Source of the DNA: Bacillota bacterium
Lineage (GTDB): Bacteria > Bacillota > Clostridia > Lachnospirales > Lachnospiraceae
Assembly (NCBI GenBank): GCA_023395555.1
Contig: JAEWYQ010000018.1
Coordinates: 33,008-97,007 of the forward strand
Direction of reading: 5' to 3'
Length of the DNA: 64,000 bases
Position numbers and translations under genes: made by a program. Positions 8,495 through 17,756 of this stretch are shown in pieces. The notes below the pieces were generated by a model. It saw only the letters and a list, made by a program, of their open reading frames with translations. It had not been told where the DNA came from and searched no databases. The first letter of the stretch is position 1, and the number at the start of each line of letters is the position of its first letter.

Positions 8495-8914
8495 TTATAA
8501 GGATACAATTACATTCTTCTTAAAGTTCTTAGGCAATTGATTTTCATTCAGGGAGATACTGATTATGAAATCAACATGAAAAGCCTCAGCTATTTTCTCT
8601 AATTTGGAGAAAACTGATTCTAAATTTTCATCATTCACATAAGCTATTTTTAGGAAACTATCCAGATAAATCGCCTGAACATCATGATTACCGGATATGA
8701 TACCGCAGATAAAACCGATGAACTCGCTTTGATTTTCAATGAAATAATCACGTACATTTTCTAACCGGATCTGATTACTTAATTCATACATGTGCTTGTT
8801 GCTTTTGTCAAGATAAACAATGCTTCCCTTAGCGGTTCTCACTTCAGTGTTCGCTTTCTCGATAAGGATCTTGGTCTTTCCCTTACCCTTCTCACCTGAA
8901 ATTATCTGTATCAT
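8495..8914 (-). CDS. Small P-loop protein of unknown function
   Basis: A 139-residue protein that starts with a Walker A (GEKGKGKT, residues 7-14). A hydrophobic strand ending in Asp (AIYLDSFLKI) could serve as Walker B, and a third strand follows (VDFIISISLNENQLP, with a sensor-like position). It is much shorter than classical ATPases and resembles short single-domain proteins annotated loosely as PilT-like in Lachnospiraceae. No partner is encoded next to it. AGGAGGAG precedes the ATG. A single-gene unit with its own promoter (9010-9038). Function not known. Confidence 0.75.
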   Translation of the reverse strand: MIQIISGEKGKGKTKILIEKANTEVRTAKGSIVYLDKSNKHMYELSNQIRLENVRDYFIENQSEFIGFICGIISGNHDVQAIYLDSFLKIAYVNDENLESVFSKLEKIAEAFHVDFIISISLNENQLPKNFKKNVIVSL

Positions 8915-9009
8915 TGTAATCTCCTCCTTATTGTGGGCGCAACTTTAAGATGTGCGGTACCAAATATTAAATTGTGCAATTTGTCTTAAAAAGAAAATAT
9001 TACAAATTA

Positions 9010-9038
9010 ATTATAGTACAATTAACAGAGAAAAACAA
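9010..9038 (-). promoter_or_regulatory. Predicted sigma-A promoter of the small P-loop gene
   Basis: TTGTTT (9033-9038), a 17-nt spacer and perfect TATAAT (9010-9015) on the minus strand. It leaves a leader of about 90 nt that is AT-rich. Confidence 0.55.
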
Positions 9039-9067
9039 CTATAAAATAACAATTTAAAGTATTTTTA

Positions 9068-10033
9068 TTATTCATCTTCCGCCATCTCCAGCATATAGGA
9101 CATCTGGGAGTAAAGCGTGGAGCTGTCAGGGGATTTTAATATCACGGAGATAAGTTCCTCTTCCGCCGCATTTTTGCTCAGCAGTACAAGGCAGTTGCCT
9201 GCCTTTTTGGTGGTACCGGTCTTGCCTCCGATGATCTGAATTCCATCGGGAACCTCCGCATCACCCCGGAGATAGGAATTGGTGGATTTGAAGGTTTTCT
9301 CCTTCTGATTACCGGACCGGTCCTGATAATTCGCCGTATAAGAATCCATTACGATGACAGAACGGAAGGTATCATATTTTAACAATTCATTAAATATAAG
9401 ATAAACATCATAAGCAGTGGTATATTGCTCGTCTTCATGAAGTCCGTTGGAGTTTACATAATTGGTATGAACCGCTCCGATCTTCTTTGCTTCCTCATTC
9501 ATTCTCGCAACAAAAGCTTCCTCGCTTCCGCTGATATGATCCGCAATGGCAATCGCGGCATCATTACCGGAATAAACCAGAAGACATTTCAAGAGAGCAT
9601 CCAGAGTCAGGATGTCCCCCTCCTGGAAGCCGCATAATTTGATCCCGCCCTGACTGATATGGGAAGCTGCATGGCTGACGGTAACCGTATCCGTCAGTTC
9701 ACCGTACTGCAGCACCACCAGCGCTGTCATTAATTTAGTCAGGCTGGCTGGATACAATCTGTCATAGATATGATCTGCATATAACACCTGGTTATCCGCC
9801 GTATTCACCAGAAGGCTGGCGCCGGAGGTCAATTCCTCATCCGCTTCCCCTTCAACGGCAATCGCCAGATTCTCCGCAAAGAATCCGGCCTGGGTTAACC
9901 GGTTGTCGATAGTATAATCCGCGGATGCCGCCGTATCCTCAAAAGCCAGATAATCCTCAAAGGATGTCCGGCATCCGCCCAGCAATGTCAATAGTATGCA
10001 TGTACATGCGCCGACAATCAGCCTTTTTCTCAT
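9068..10033 (-). CDS. Lipoprotein D-alanyl-D-alanine carboxypeptidase (PBP5-like)
   Basis: Trims the terminal D-Ala from peptidoglycan stem peptides at the outer face of the membrane. The three active-site motifs of the S11 family are present: SLTK (Ser about 97, Lys about 100), SGN (about 155-157) and KTG (about 271-273). The N-terminus is a lipoprotein signal with a lipobox LLGGC (Cys about 21), unlike classical DacA enzymes anchored by a C-terminal helix, which is absent here. The ATG at 10033 is chosen because it opens the signal peptide; the frame is open to 10156. It closes the rodA-mgsA gene string. Confidence 0.92.
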   Translation of the reverse strand: MRKRLIVGACTCILLTLLGGCRTSFEDYLAFEDTAASADYTIDNRLTQAGFFAENLAIAVEGEADEELTSGASLLVNTADNQVLYADHIYDRLYPASLTKLMTALVVLQYGELTDTVTVSHAASHISQGGIKLCGFQEGDILTLDALLKCLLVYSGNDAAIAIADHISGSEEAFVARMNEEAKKIGAVHTNYVNSNGLHEDEQYTTAYDVYLIFNELLKYDTFRSVIVMDSYTANYQDRSGNQKEKTFKSTNSYLRGDAEVPDGIQIIGGKTGTTKKAGNCLVLLSKNAAEEELISVILKSPDSSTLYSQMSYMLEMAEDE

Positions 10034-10049
10034 AGGATACACCATCTCC

Positions 10050-10448
10050 TCATGTTTTAAAAAGCTCTCTCCAATCCAAATCTCCCCGGTCCAGGGCCTT
10101 AACCAGCAGCTCTGCCGTAGCCAGGTTGGTTGCCAGAGGGATATTATGCTTGTCACATAGCTGGAAAATATTATTCACATCCGGTTCATGGGACTTGGGA
10201 GTCAGGGGATCTCTCAAAAAGATCACCAGATCCATCTGGTTATGCTCAATCTGTGCGCCCAGCTGCTGTTCTCCGCCAAGATGGCCTGCCAGATACTTAT
10301 GAACCGTCAGATTGGTTACCTCCTCAATCAAACGCCCGGTAGTGCCGGTAGCATATAAAGTGTTCTTGCTTAAAATACCGCGGTAAGCAATGCAGAAATT
10401 TTGCATCAGCTTCTTTTTTGAATCATGGGCAATCATACCTATATTCAT
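10050..10448 (-). CDS. mgsA: Methylglyoxal synthase homologue with Asp-to-Glu at the catalytic base
   Basis: The family converts dihydroxyacetone phosphate to methylglyoxal and phosphate. The 132-residue protein keeps the ATGTTG phosphate-binding segment and the DP/HxPD Asp positions (Asp 80 and Asp 90). The position that corresponds to catalytic Asp71 of the E. coli enzyme (GGDQQ) is Glu60 here (GGEQQ), and the neighbouring SGP is AGH. That is conservative but affects the proposed base, so activity should not be assumed. It lies between rodA and the carboxypeptidase gene, a common clostridial arrangement. Confidence 0.88.
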   Translation of the reverse strand: MNIGMIAHDSKKKLMQNFCIAYRGILSKNTLYATGTTGRLIEEVTNLTVHKYLAGHLGGEQQLGAQIEHNQMDLVIFLRDPLTPKSHEPDVNNIFQLCDKHNIPLATNLATAELLVKALDRGDLDWRELFKT

Positions 10449-10487
10449 ATTTTACCTCCCTTCTGCCGCAATATAAGACCGGCTATA

Positions 10488-11606
10488 CTAGCTTCTGGTC
10501 TTTTTGGGCTGTAATCTAATATTAAGAATCATACCCACTCCCATCATACCACTGAGGAGGGAGCTTAAGCCGTAGCTTAAAAACGGTAATGGTATACCGG
10601 TGTTGGGCAGCAATTTTGTTGCCACCCCGATGTTGACAAATACCTGAAACGTGAACATGGAGGCGATGCCAACGGCAATCAGCATTCCCATATAATCAGG
10701 CGCCTGCCTCGCAGTCTGAAGACAGATAGAAATAACAACCGCATAAAGTCCCAGCAGGATACAGCAGCCAATAAAACCAAACTCCTCTCCTGCCACAGAG
10801 AAGATAAAATCACTCTCGGAGATAGGCAGGGTATCATAATTCCTTTTCTCTTCTTCGCTGAAGATTTTACCGTGAAGCTGCCCTGATCCGATGGCGCTTA
10901 CGGAATTCTCCTGCTGAAACATAATCGATTCATGCTCCTCCGGATTCAGAAAGGAAAGCACGCGGTTCCTTTGATAATCATGTAACAGTACCTGATAGTC
11001 CTGCTGGATATACCAGAACAATCCCATTATCACCGGAACTCCTATGATCAGAATAGGAAGGATTACCTTCCATTTGAGTCCCGCCGCAAATATCATTATA
11101 ACAAATATAAACACAATTACCAGACTGGTGGACAAATTGGGCTGCATCAGGATTAAGATGATGGGTACTCCAAAGGATATTGTAACGAGGAGCAGGACAA
11201 AGAAATTATTGATCCTGGCACGCAGCATGGAAAAAAGCTTGGCCGCAAATATAATCAATATGATTTTAGTCAGCTCCGATGGCTGGAATTCCGGCAAGGG
11301 CCCCAGCTTTAGCCACCTCTGGGCATCGTTATGGGTTTCACCGATGGTTACTACCAATCCCAACAGCACCAGATTGATCAGATACAGCACGATATAAAAA
11401 CTCGATATAAAATGATAATCGATTACGGATAATATCAATGCACCGACGATTCCTACCGCCAGACCAAATATCTGCTTTGTAAACAGATTTTCATCTTCTG
11501 TCTGAACCTGTTTGATTAAATAGGTCCCTACTCCGCCTAACAGAAATACTGTTATCAGCAGCGGAATATTGTATCGCTTAAAATCATACTGCTTAAACTT
11601 CAACAT
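10488..11606 (-). CDS. rodA: Peptidoglycan polymerase RodA (SEDS family)
   Basis: A 372-residue polytopic membrane protein with about ten hydrophobic segments. SEDS hallmarks are seen: AQRWLKLGPLPEFQPSE in the first third (the WxxxG and PSE elements) and FVNIGVATKLLPNTGIPLPF near the C-terminus (NxGM-like and GIPLPF). It polymerises glycan strands with a class B PBP; the PBP2 encoded at 13482-16325 is the natural partner. AAGGA precedes the ATG. It is downstream of minE, with a 13-nt gap. Confidence 0.93.
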   Translation of the reverse strand: MLKFKQYDFKRYNIPLLITVFLLGGVGTYLIKQVQTEDENLFTKQIFGLAVGIVGALILSVIDYHFISSFYIVLYLINLVLLGLVVTIGETHNDAQRWLKLGPLPEFQPSELTKIILIIFAAKLFSMLRARINNFFVLLLVTISFGVPIILILMQPNLSTSLVIVFIFVIMIFAAGLKWKVILPILIIGVPVIMGLFWYIQQDYQVLLHDYQRNRVLSFLNPEEHESIMFQQENSVSAIGSGQLHGKIFSEEEKRNYDTLPISESDFIFSVAGEEFGFIGCCILLGLYAVVISICLQTARQAPDYMGMLIAVGIASMFTFQVFVNIGVATKLLPNTGIPLPFLSYGLSSLLSGMMGVGMILNIRLQPKKTRS

Positions 11607-11619
11607 CCGGTTATCATCC

Positions 11620-11895
11620 TTACTTATTATGGGACTTCAAGTCCTTGATGGGAATATTGGCAAACAGAGCCGGTACCGCTCCGTTGTTTGTCTCTGATTC
11701 CATCTGGGTAATCTTAATATCCAACCCCTCCAGGTCAATCTCAATGTATTTTGATATTACCGCGATAATATCATTTTTGATCTGTTCCATGATCTCCGGC
11801 GAGCACCCGGCACGGTCAGACACCAGGACCAGTTTTAATCGGTCTTTCGCAATACTGCTGGTTCCTTTTTTCCTAAAAAAATCCGAAAAGCCCAT
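11620..11895 (-). CDS. minE: Cell division topological specificity factor MinE
   Basis: A 91-residue protein of the usual MinE size, starting with the amphipathic segment MGFSDFFRKK and containing the anti-MinCD region DRLKLVLVSDRAGCSPEIM. It displaces MinD from the membrane, which in other species produces pole-to-pole oscillation. Many Firmicutes use DivIVA instead; none is seen in this window. GGGAGG precedes the ATG, and minD is 12 nt upstream. Confidence 0.95.
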   Translation of the reverse strand: MGFSDFFRKKGTSSIAKDRLKLVLVSDRAGCSPEIMEQIKNDIIAVISKYIEIDLEGLDIKITQMESETNNGAVPALFANIPIKDLKSHNK

Positions 11896-11907
11896 TATGC
11901 TACCTCC

Positions 11908-12696
11908 CTATTTTTTTCGCTTCCCAAACAGTTTCCCGAAAATGCTTTGTTTTTCTTCCAGATCCAGGTAAGGTACCTCCTCACCCAGGATCCTTCTGCA
12001 GATATTCATATAAGCTTTTCCTGCCATGGTATCATTGCCAACCAAGGGCTCACCCTGATTTGCAGAGATTACTATGTTCTCATCATCCGGTACAATGCCG
12101 ATCAGATCAACTGCTAATATTTCACATACATCTTCACTGGACATCATGTCACCGCGTTTTACCATATCCATGCGGATCCGGTTTACTACCAGATGGGTCT
12201 GCCTCATCTCATTGGCCTCTAACAGGCCGATGATGCGGTCCGCATCACGAACAGCCGATACCTCGGGGGTAGTAACAACTAATGCCCTGTCTGCTCCGGC
12301 GATGGCATTCTTAAAGCCCTGTTCAATACCGGCGGGACAGTCCATTAATATGTAATCAAATTCTTCTCTCAGTTCATCAGCCAGCTTCTTCATCTGCTCC
12401 GGTGTCACAGAGTTCTTATCCCTGGTCTGGGCCGAGGGAAGCAGATAGAGATTGGGATAACGCTTGTCCTTAATCAGGGCATTGCGGATACGGCAGGTTC
12501 CCTCAATAACATCTACCAGATTATACACAATCCGGTTCTCCAGCCCCATAATAACATCCAGATTCCTCAGGCCGATATCCGTATCAATCAATACCACTTT
12601 CTTATCCAGCATCGCCAGGCCGGTACCAACATTTGCAGTTGTTGTGGTCTTACCTACACCACCCTTACCTGATGTGATAACTATAACTTCTCCCAT
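11908..12696 (-). CDS. minD: Septum site-determining ATPase MinD
   Basis: A 262-residue deviant Walker ATPase with the motif SGKGGVGKTT near the N-terminus, DTDIGLRNLD (A') and DCPAGIEQGF. The C-terminal membrane-targeting helix is visible as KQSIFGKLFGKRKK. It recruits MinC to the membrane and is released by MinE. AGGAGG lies 13 nt before the ATG. A hairpin (12723-12766) sits between minC and minD. Confidence 0.96.
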   Translation of the reverse strand: MGEVIVITSGKGGVGKTTTTANVGTGLAMLDKKVVLIDTDIGLRNLDVIMGLENRIVYNLVDVIEGTCRIRNALIKDKRYPNLYLLPSAQTRDKNSVTPEQMKKLADELREEFDYILMDCPAGIEQGFKNAIAGADRALVVTTPEVSAVRDADRIIGLLEANEMRQTHLVVNRIRMDMVKRGDMMSSEDVCEILAVDLIGIVPDDENIVISANQGEPLVGNDTMAGKAYMNICRRILGEEVPYLDLEEKQSIFGKLFGKRKK

Positions 12697-12722
12697 AGCT
12701 AACTCTTTTCCTCCTGTTTTCT

Positions 12723-12766
12723 ATGAAGGGATACTCTCCGTTGTTGATTGGAGGAGAGCCCTTCAT
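12723..12766. other. Intercistronic hairpin between minC and minD
   Basis: Two stacked stems, 8 bp (12723-12730 with 12759-12766) and 6 bp (12734-12739 with 12753-12758), around an internal bulge and a 13-nt loop. There is no U-run, so it may affect mRNA processing or stability and so the MinC to MinD ratio; that is inference. Confidence 0.55.
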
Positions 12767-12779
12767 GTTTTTAAATCTG

Positions 12780-13445
12780 TCAAAGATTAATATCCTGTAA
12801 AATATTCTTGTTCAGCGGTTCAATATAGATATTGCCTTCCTCCAGGAATGCTATCTTTGCTTCTTTTACTTCCTGCTTCACCGGTTTATCGGGAGCCCTG
12901 GCAATGGTATCCGCAATCCGGATCTGCGTGGGATTCATATCCAGCGCCACCACAAAGGAATTGGTGTTGCCGGTTGCTCCGGCAAAAGCATTGCCCTTCA
13001 AAGAGCCCAGAACAATAATATTCCCCTTGGACACCACTCTTGCTCCATGATTGACATCTCCGATAATAATTACGCTGTTCTCGAATTCCAGAGAGGCACC
13101 GGACCGGAGAATTCCCTTATAGAACTGTCCTGTGTTATTGGACAACTCCATCAGCTTCTGTTCTACGGTTTTTTTAAAGGTTTCTTCCTTCTCTGTATCA
13201 TTCTCCAAAACACAGACAATATGCATGTCTGTATTCTCATTGATGATGTCCAATACCTCCCGCTGCTCGTCATTGGTCAGCTTACGGCCCTCAAAGCTGA
13301 TGGCCATTTTTGCATTCTCAAAGAATTTACTGGATTCCCTGAACTTTTCTGCAATGACAAGCTTCAAGTCCTCAAATGGCAGATCAGGATTCATGACAAC
13401 AATAATACCGTATTTATTACCCTTAATAATAACCGAATTATTCAT
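12780..13445 (-). CDS. minC: Septum site-determining protein MinC
   Basis: Inhibits FtsZ polymerisation away from midcell. The 221-residue protein has a degenerate N-terminal domain and a C-terminal beta-helix domain starting near residue 105 (GQFYKGILRSGASLEFENSVII), with the conserved turn GDVNHGARVVSKGNI and LGSLKGNAFAG. AAGGAG lies before the ATG. It follows the PBP2 gene with a 36-nt gap and begins the minCDE group. Confidence 0.95.
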   Translation of the reverse strand: MNNSVIIKGNKYGIIVVMNPDLPFEDLKLVIAEKFRESSKFFENAKMAISFEGRKLTNDEQREVLDIINENTDMHIVCVLENDTEKEETFKKTVEQKLMELSNNTGQFYKGILRSGASLEFENSVIIIGDVNHGARVVSKGNIIVLGSLKGNAFAGATGNTNSFVVALDMNPTQIRIADTIARAPDKPVKQEVKEAKIAFLEEGNIYIEPLNKNILQDINL

Positions 13446-13481
13446 TGCAATACTCCTTCTTCTTTTTTCAGATGCCGTCAG

Positions 13482-16325
13482 TTATTCACTTACATTGCCC
13501 GATCCTTCCGGCAGCGTCACCCCGCCGTCCAGAATCTCTGTAGCTTCCTCCAAACCAAAATATAATTTATAGATTTCCTTTGACACCTCTGCCGCATTGG
13601 AAGAGGTATAGCCCTTGGGAATCACCGTAGTTATGGATATCTCCGGATCCTCATAGGGGGCAAAGGAAACAAATAACGCGTTATTGGGACTGATTTTGCT
13701 GATCTGGGAGGTACCTGTCTTACCTGCAATGTTCATGTCCAGATTTTTAAAGAGCTTATAAACGGAACCGCCCTGTTCATTCACTACGGAATACATTCCC
13801 TGCCATACACTGTCCCAGGTACTCTGTTTAAAGTCTGTCAGCTGATGGTCAATTACCGCCTTATTCTCCTGCGTCTTCCCGTCCCTGCTCACCGTCTTTT
13901 CAATGAGGGTAAGATCAAAGCAGGTGCCGCGGTTAGCCAGAGTTGTAATATATCGAGACATTTGAACCGGTGTATATACATTGGAACCCTGACCGATGGA
14001 AGAACGAACCGCATCCTCCGTGGAAATCTCCGGCATCGACTCCGCCAGCTCAATACCGGAGGTCTCATTCAGTCCAAAGTATTCTGCATACTTTGCCAGC
14101 CGGGACAGCCCCAGCTGCGGATCAAATTTACCGCTGCTGCTCATACTCAGCCGCCAGCCCATTTCATAAAAATAATAATTGCAGGAAACCTTGATGGCAT
14201 CCACAATATTAACCATCCCATGGGATCCCGGATAGATATGACATTTGGCTGCCGGATTGATCTTATCAAACTCACCCTCGTCCTTGATCCGGGTATAGGG
14301 ATCCGTTACTCCCTCTTCCAGCGCGGCAAAAGCCGTTACCATCTTGAAGGTGGAGCCGGGAGCCAGCTTCTCTGTTACAGGCCGGTTGTTCATGGGCGTT
14401 GTCTTATCATTATATACCTGGCTGTAGTAGGCAGAGTCAATCTTATTGGCAAATTTATTGTTGTCATAGCTGGGATAAGTCACCAGCGCCAACACATTAC
14501 CGGTCTTCACCTCCGTTACCACCACGGATCCGCTGCAGGGCTCCAGCGCAAGCATCGCCGGAGTGATCTCCAGAGAGGTTATCTTCTCCCGGATAAAATC
14601 ATAGGCGGATTTATTTCCATTTTTTAAACGGTTGACATCCCCTTCATTATATTCTAACACACCTTGATCGAATAATAAAAGACAAATTTCACTTCCCGAT
14701 AATTTATACGAAAATACCAATTTTCGATATATTTTTTTATTGAAATTGTCATCCGCTTTCAGCAGATCCTTGGTGTAGTCGACCAGCTTCCTATAATATT
14801 CCTCCACGGTAAAAAATTCATCCCCGCCTAATTTCGACAAATCAACCCAGTTATTCGACAAGGCATATAAAAGGAGCTTGCTTAAGCTTGTCCTGTTATT
14901 CTTATAGCTGGTAAGCTCCGGGTCATCCTTTCCGACCGCGTCCGCGATAAACAGGTTCTTGGACACTACTGTGTAAAAATAGTCGAGAAATTCACCCATA
15001 TCACCGGACTTATCATTGGTAACCGTATTATCCATGGCAAGCAGATCATCCAGACGGCTGAATACGGAGTTCAGCTCCGCCGCGTAATCCTCATAGGTCC
15101 GCTGCTCCAGCTCTGTGGCATCCTTTGCATTTAAGCGGTCCAGACGGATAATATTATTATTGATCAGAGCATAGTAAACCTCATAGATCGGAATCGTAAT
15201 ATCCGTAGCGCTTGTCCCCTTGCTTCCGTAATCCAGATTCGGTACAATCTTCTCCAATAGGATTCCGGCAATCTTCTTCTCCAGAATATGATACACATTC
15301 TTCTGCAGCTCACTGTCAATGGTCAGATAGATATCACTCCCAGCCACGGGCTCGGTGCGGCTGAGAATCTCCACCACCTTGCCGGAGGAATTGACGCTCA
15401 CCTTCTCACTGCCCTTTGTGCCTCCGAGGATAGCTTCGTATTTTTTCTCTAATCCAGCCTTTCCCACCACATCCGTAGCATCATAATATTCCTCTTCCGC
15501 ATTCATGGTTTCCAGCTGCTCAGCGCTGATCAGCCCCGTATAGCCCATAATATGGGCCAAATATAAACTGTCCTCATAGACCCTGTGGGTCTGCTGCTGG
15601 ATCTCAATCCCCGGCAGCTCCGCACTGCTCTCATTGATGGCAGCCACGGTCCGGTCACTGACGGAGGAGGCTACGGTAATCTGAGCATACTTCGGGTAAT
15701 TTATGAACAGGGCATACCTCACACTCATAATCTTCAGCGTCTCCTCAACGCTGTATTCGTCAGAAATTCCAAACATTCTGGTATAGGCATCGCCGGTTCC
15801 CTTCTTGAGGAATTCGTAAGCATCCTCCGCCGTTTCGCTGGGATATTCATCCGGAAAGGTTCCATCCTTTTTCAGAACATAGGAAAACACATTCTTCTTA
15901 AAACGGGTCAGAGCACTTCCTTCTACGGTAAATTCCAGCCCGCCTTCCTCATTCTGACGGATATAGAACTCGGTATCCAGAGTATCGCCGTTCTGTTCAA
16001 TGAGCCGGATCATCTTATGGATAATTTCATTTCTCTGGGTATTTGACTTGACTTTAGTGCTGTCCTCCATCACAACAGAGGAAGTCAGCACATTGTAGGC
16101 CAGCAGCTTGCCCTTACGGTCATACAGATTGCCCCTGGTGCTTTTTATCACCCTGCTCCTGGTAGATTTCAGCTCATTTTCCGCCACAATCTCCGGTCCT
16201 TGCACAATTTGCAGAACAAAGAGACGATGGACAATTACGGCGAACAGCGCCAGATAAATGATCGTAACGGGAAATAATCTGGATTTCAATAACCGCTTTA
16301 TATAATCCAAAAAAACATCAAACAC
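13482..16325 (-). CDS. Class B penicillin-binding protein 2 with a large inserted region
   Basis: The transpeptidase partner of RodA in cell elongation. At 947 residues it is much longer than typical PBP2 (600-700). It has one N-terminal membrane helix (about 15-35), the PBP dimerisation region, and a transpeptidase domain with STFK, SCN and KTG motifs. Between about residues 345 and 600 lies an insert with no match I can name, rich in Asp, Leu, Asn and Lys. The start is GTG at 16325, supported by GGAGGG inside the end of mreD; the mreD stop is 2 nt away. Confidence 0.93.
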   Translation of the reverse strand: MFDVFLDYIKRLLKSRLFPVTIIYLALFAVIVHRLFVLQIVQGPEIVAENELKSTRSRVIKSTRGNLYDRKGKLLAYNVLTSSVVMEDSTKVKSNTQRNEIIHKMIRLIEQNGDTLDTEFYIRQNEEGGLEFTVEGSALTRFKKNVFSYVLKKDGTFPDEYPSETAEDAYEFLKKGTGDAYTRMFGISDEYSVEETLKIMSVRYALFINYPKYAQITVASSVSDRTVAAINESSAELPGIEIQQQTHRVYEDSLYLAHIMGYTGLISAEQLETMNAEEEYYDATDVVGKAGLEKKYEAILGGTKGSEKVSVNSSGKVVEILSRTEPVAGSDIYLTIDSELQKNVYHILEKKIAGILLEKIVPNLDYGSKGTSATDITIPIYEVYYALINNNIIRLDRLNAKDATELEQRTYEDYAAELNSVFSRLDDLLAMDNTVTNDKSGDMGEFLDYFYTVVSKNLFIADAVGKDDPELTSYKNNRTSLSKLLLYALSNNWVDLSKLGGDEFFTVEEYYRKLVDYTKDLLKADDNFNKKIYRKLVFSYKLSGSEICLLLFDQGVLEYNEGDVNRLKNGNKSAYDFIREKITSLEITPAMLALEPCSGSVVVTEVKTGNVLALVTYPSYDNNKFANKIDSAYYSQVYNDKTTPMNNRPVTEKLAPGSTFKMVTAFAALEEGVTDPYTRIKDEGEFDKINPAAKCHIYPGSHGMVNIVDAIKVSCNYYFYEMGWRLSMSSSGKFDPQLGLSRLAKYAEYFGLNETSGIELAESMPEISTEDAVRSSIGQGSNVYTPVQMSRYITTLANRGTCFDLTLIEKTVSRDGKTQENKAVIDHQLTDFKQSTWDSVWQGMYSVVNEQGGSVYKLFKNLDMNIAGKTGTSQISKISPNNALFVSFAPYEDPEISITTVIPKGYTSSNAAEVSKEIYKLYFGLEEATEILDGGVTLPEGSGNVSE

Positions 16326-16327
16326 TC

Positions 16328-16849
16328 TTATCCCTCCTCTTCCGGCTTAGGCTCCAGGCTTCTGTTAATCATGTGCAGCAGCTTATATAAGAAAACGGAT
16401 ACGACAACTGTATAAATGATCTCCGGTATAATGAAGCGTCTTAAATAATACATAAAATTCAGACGTCCTCTCAATAAAAACTCGAATACATAATAAAAAA
16501 AACCATATACAAAATCACTGATCCCAATGAAAACTATGGGCAGCGTGTAGTCGTCGTTTGAATATATCTTGTTGGTAAATCCCATGAAGTAGCCGATCAA
16601 CAGGTACAGCAGCGCATATAAACCCACCACATAGGACCCGAATCTTAAATCTACCAGCAATCCGCTGAAAAAGCCCATAAGCATGCCGGAAAGCCGCCCA
16701 CGCATATAGGCCGTTGAAACCACTAGAATCAGCAGCAGATTGGGCATAATATTGGCAAGCTGAAAATAATGGAAGGCGGCACTCTGCAGTGCAAACAATA
16801 TTATAATTTCAAGTACGGATACAATTAACCTCTTCACCTTAACATTCAT
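16328..16849 (-). CDS. mreD: Rod shape-determining protein MreD
   Basis: A 173-residue integral membrane protein with five or six hydrophobic segments, of the usual MreD size. The segment RGRLSGMLMGFFSGLLVDL is typical of the family. It links MreC/MreB to the elongation machinery. GGGAAGG lies close to the ATG at 16849. It is located between mreC and the PBP2 gene, overlapping the PBP2 ribosome-binding site, which suggests coupling. Confidence 0.93.
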   Translation of the reverse strand: MNVKVKRLIVSVLEIIILFALQSAAFHYFQLANIMPNLLLILVVSTAYMRGRLSGMLMGFFSGLLVDLRFGSYVVGLYALLYLLIGYFMGFTNKIYSNDDYTLPIVFIGISDFVYGFFYYVFEFLLRGRLNFMYYLRRFIIPEIIYTVVVSVFLYKLLHMINRSLEPKPEEEG

Positions 16850-16862
16850 GCCTTCCCTGCCT

Positions 16863-17747
16863 TTAGTTTTGTTCTTCTTCCTCCGCCGCAGGGTCTTTTT
16901 CCAGCAGCGGCTCCATCAGCTCCGTGATGATCAACACTTCTTCCAAATGTTCAAAATCGACCACCGGCGTTAAATAAGCCGTTCTGGTCATGTTGTTGGC
17001 ATCCAGCTGAATATCGCTGACATAACCGATGAGGATACCCGGAAGGAAATTCAAGCTGATATGGGCGGTTACCACCTCATCCCCATCCTGTATCTGGGCA
17101 TCCCGGCCGATATCCTTCACCCGGATCTTCCCGGAATCCATGAGCCGGAGATCTCCCTGTACATTAAAGGTATCCGCCGTCTTCAGGAGCATACCGGTAA
17201 CATTGCTGTTGTCATCAATAATAGACCTTACCACAGAGTAGTTATAATACACATCGGTCACAATTCCGGCCAGGCCATTCCCGGCCAGCACATTCATATT
17301 CTTCTGAATCCCGTCCCGGGAACCCTTGTCTATGTTAAATACATTATACCAATTATTTGTATCCTTACCGATGACACGCGCCGCCACCTTGGGATAGTCA
17401 AGATATTTCTGATCCAGTTCATAGAGCTCCCGCAGGCCGTCCAGCTCGTATTTGTCCTGAAGCAGCAGCTTATTCTCATAGGAAAGAATATTGACCTGCT
17501 CCTTCAAACGCTCATTTTCCGCCTGCAGGTCACGGATGCTTTTGAAGGTATCCAGCTTATCCGACACATAAGTCCCCACTGAGTTGATACCCACCTGCAT
17601 CGGCGTGATTACCATTCCCACCGCATCCTTCACCGGTGACAGCCTGTCACCAAACCGGAAGGACAGGCCGATCAGTGCAATACAGAAAATAACCAATGCG
17701 ATGAATACATGTTTGGGGTTAATGTTGATCTTTGTTCTTCGTCTCAT
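16863..17747 (-). CDS. mreC: Rod shape-determining protein MreC
   Basis: A 294-residue bitopic membrane protein: a basic start, one helix (about 12-30), a coiled coil (about 65-105; DLQAENERLKEQVNILSYEN) and a beta-rich extracytoplasmic domain. It scaffolds MreD, RodA and PBP2. An acidic tail (KDPAAEEEEQN) ends the protein. GGAGGAAGAG leads the ATG, and mreB ends 9 nt upstream. Confidence 0.95.
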   Translation of the reverse strand: MRRRTKININPKHVFIALVIFCIALIGLSFRFGDRLSPVKDAVGMVITPMQVGINSVGTYVSDKLDTFKSIRDLQAENERLKEQVNILSYENKLLLQDKYELDGLRELYELDQKYLDYPKVAARVIGKDTNNWYNVFNIDKGSRDGIQKNMNVLAGNGLAGIVTDVYYNYSVVRSIIDDNSNVTGMLLKTADTFNVQGDLRLMDSGKIRVKDIGRDAQIQDGDEVVTAHISLNFLPGILIGYVSDIQLDANNMTRTAYLTPVVDFEHLEEVLIITELMEPLLEKDPAAEEEEQN

Positions 17748-17756
17748 CTCTTCCTC

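Noticed and set aside
13047..13565. Plus-strand open frames opposite minC
   Set aside because: Antisense shadows in two overlapping frames; minC is a clear full-length match.
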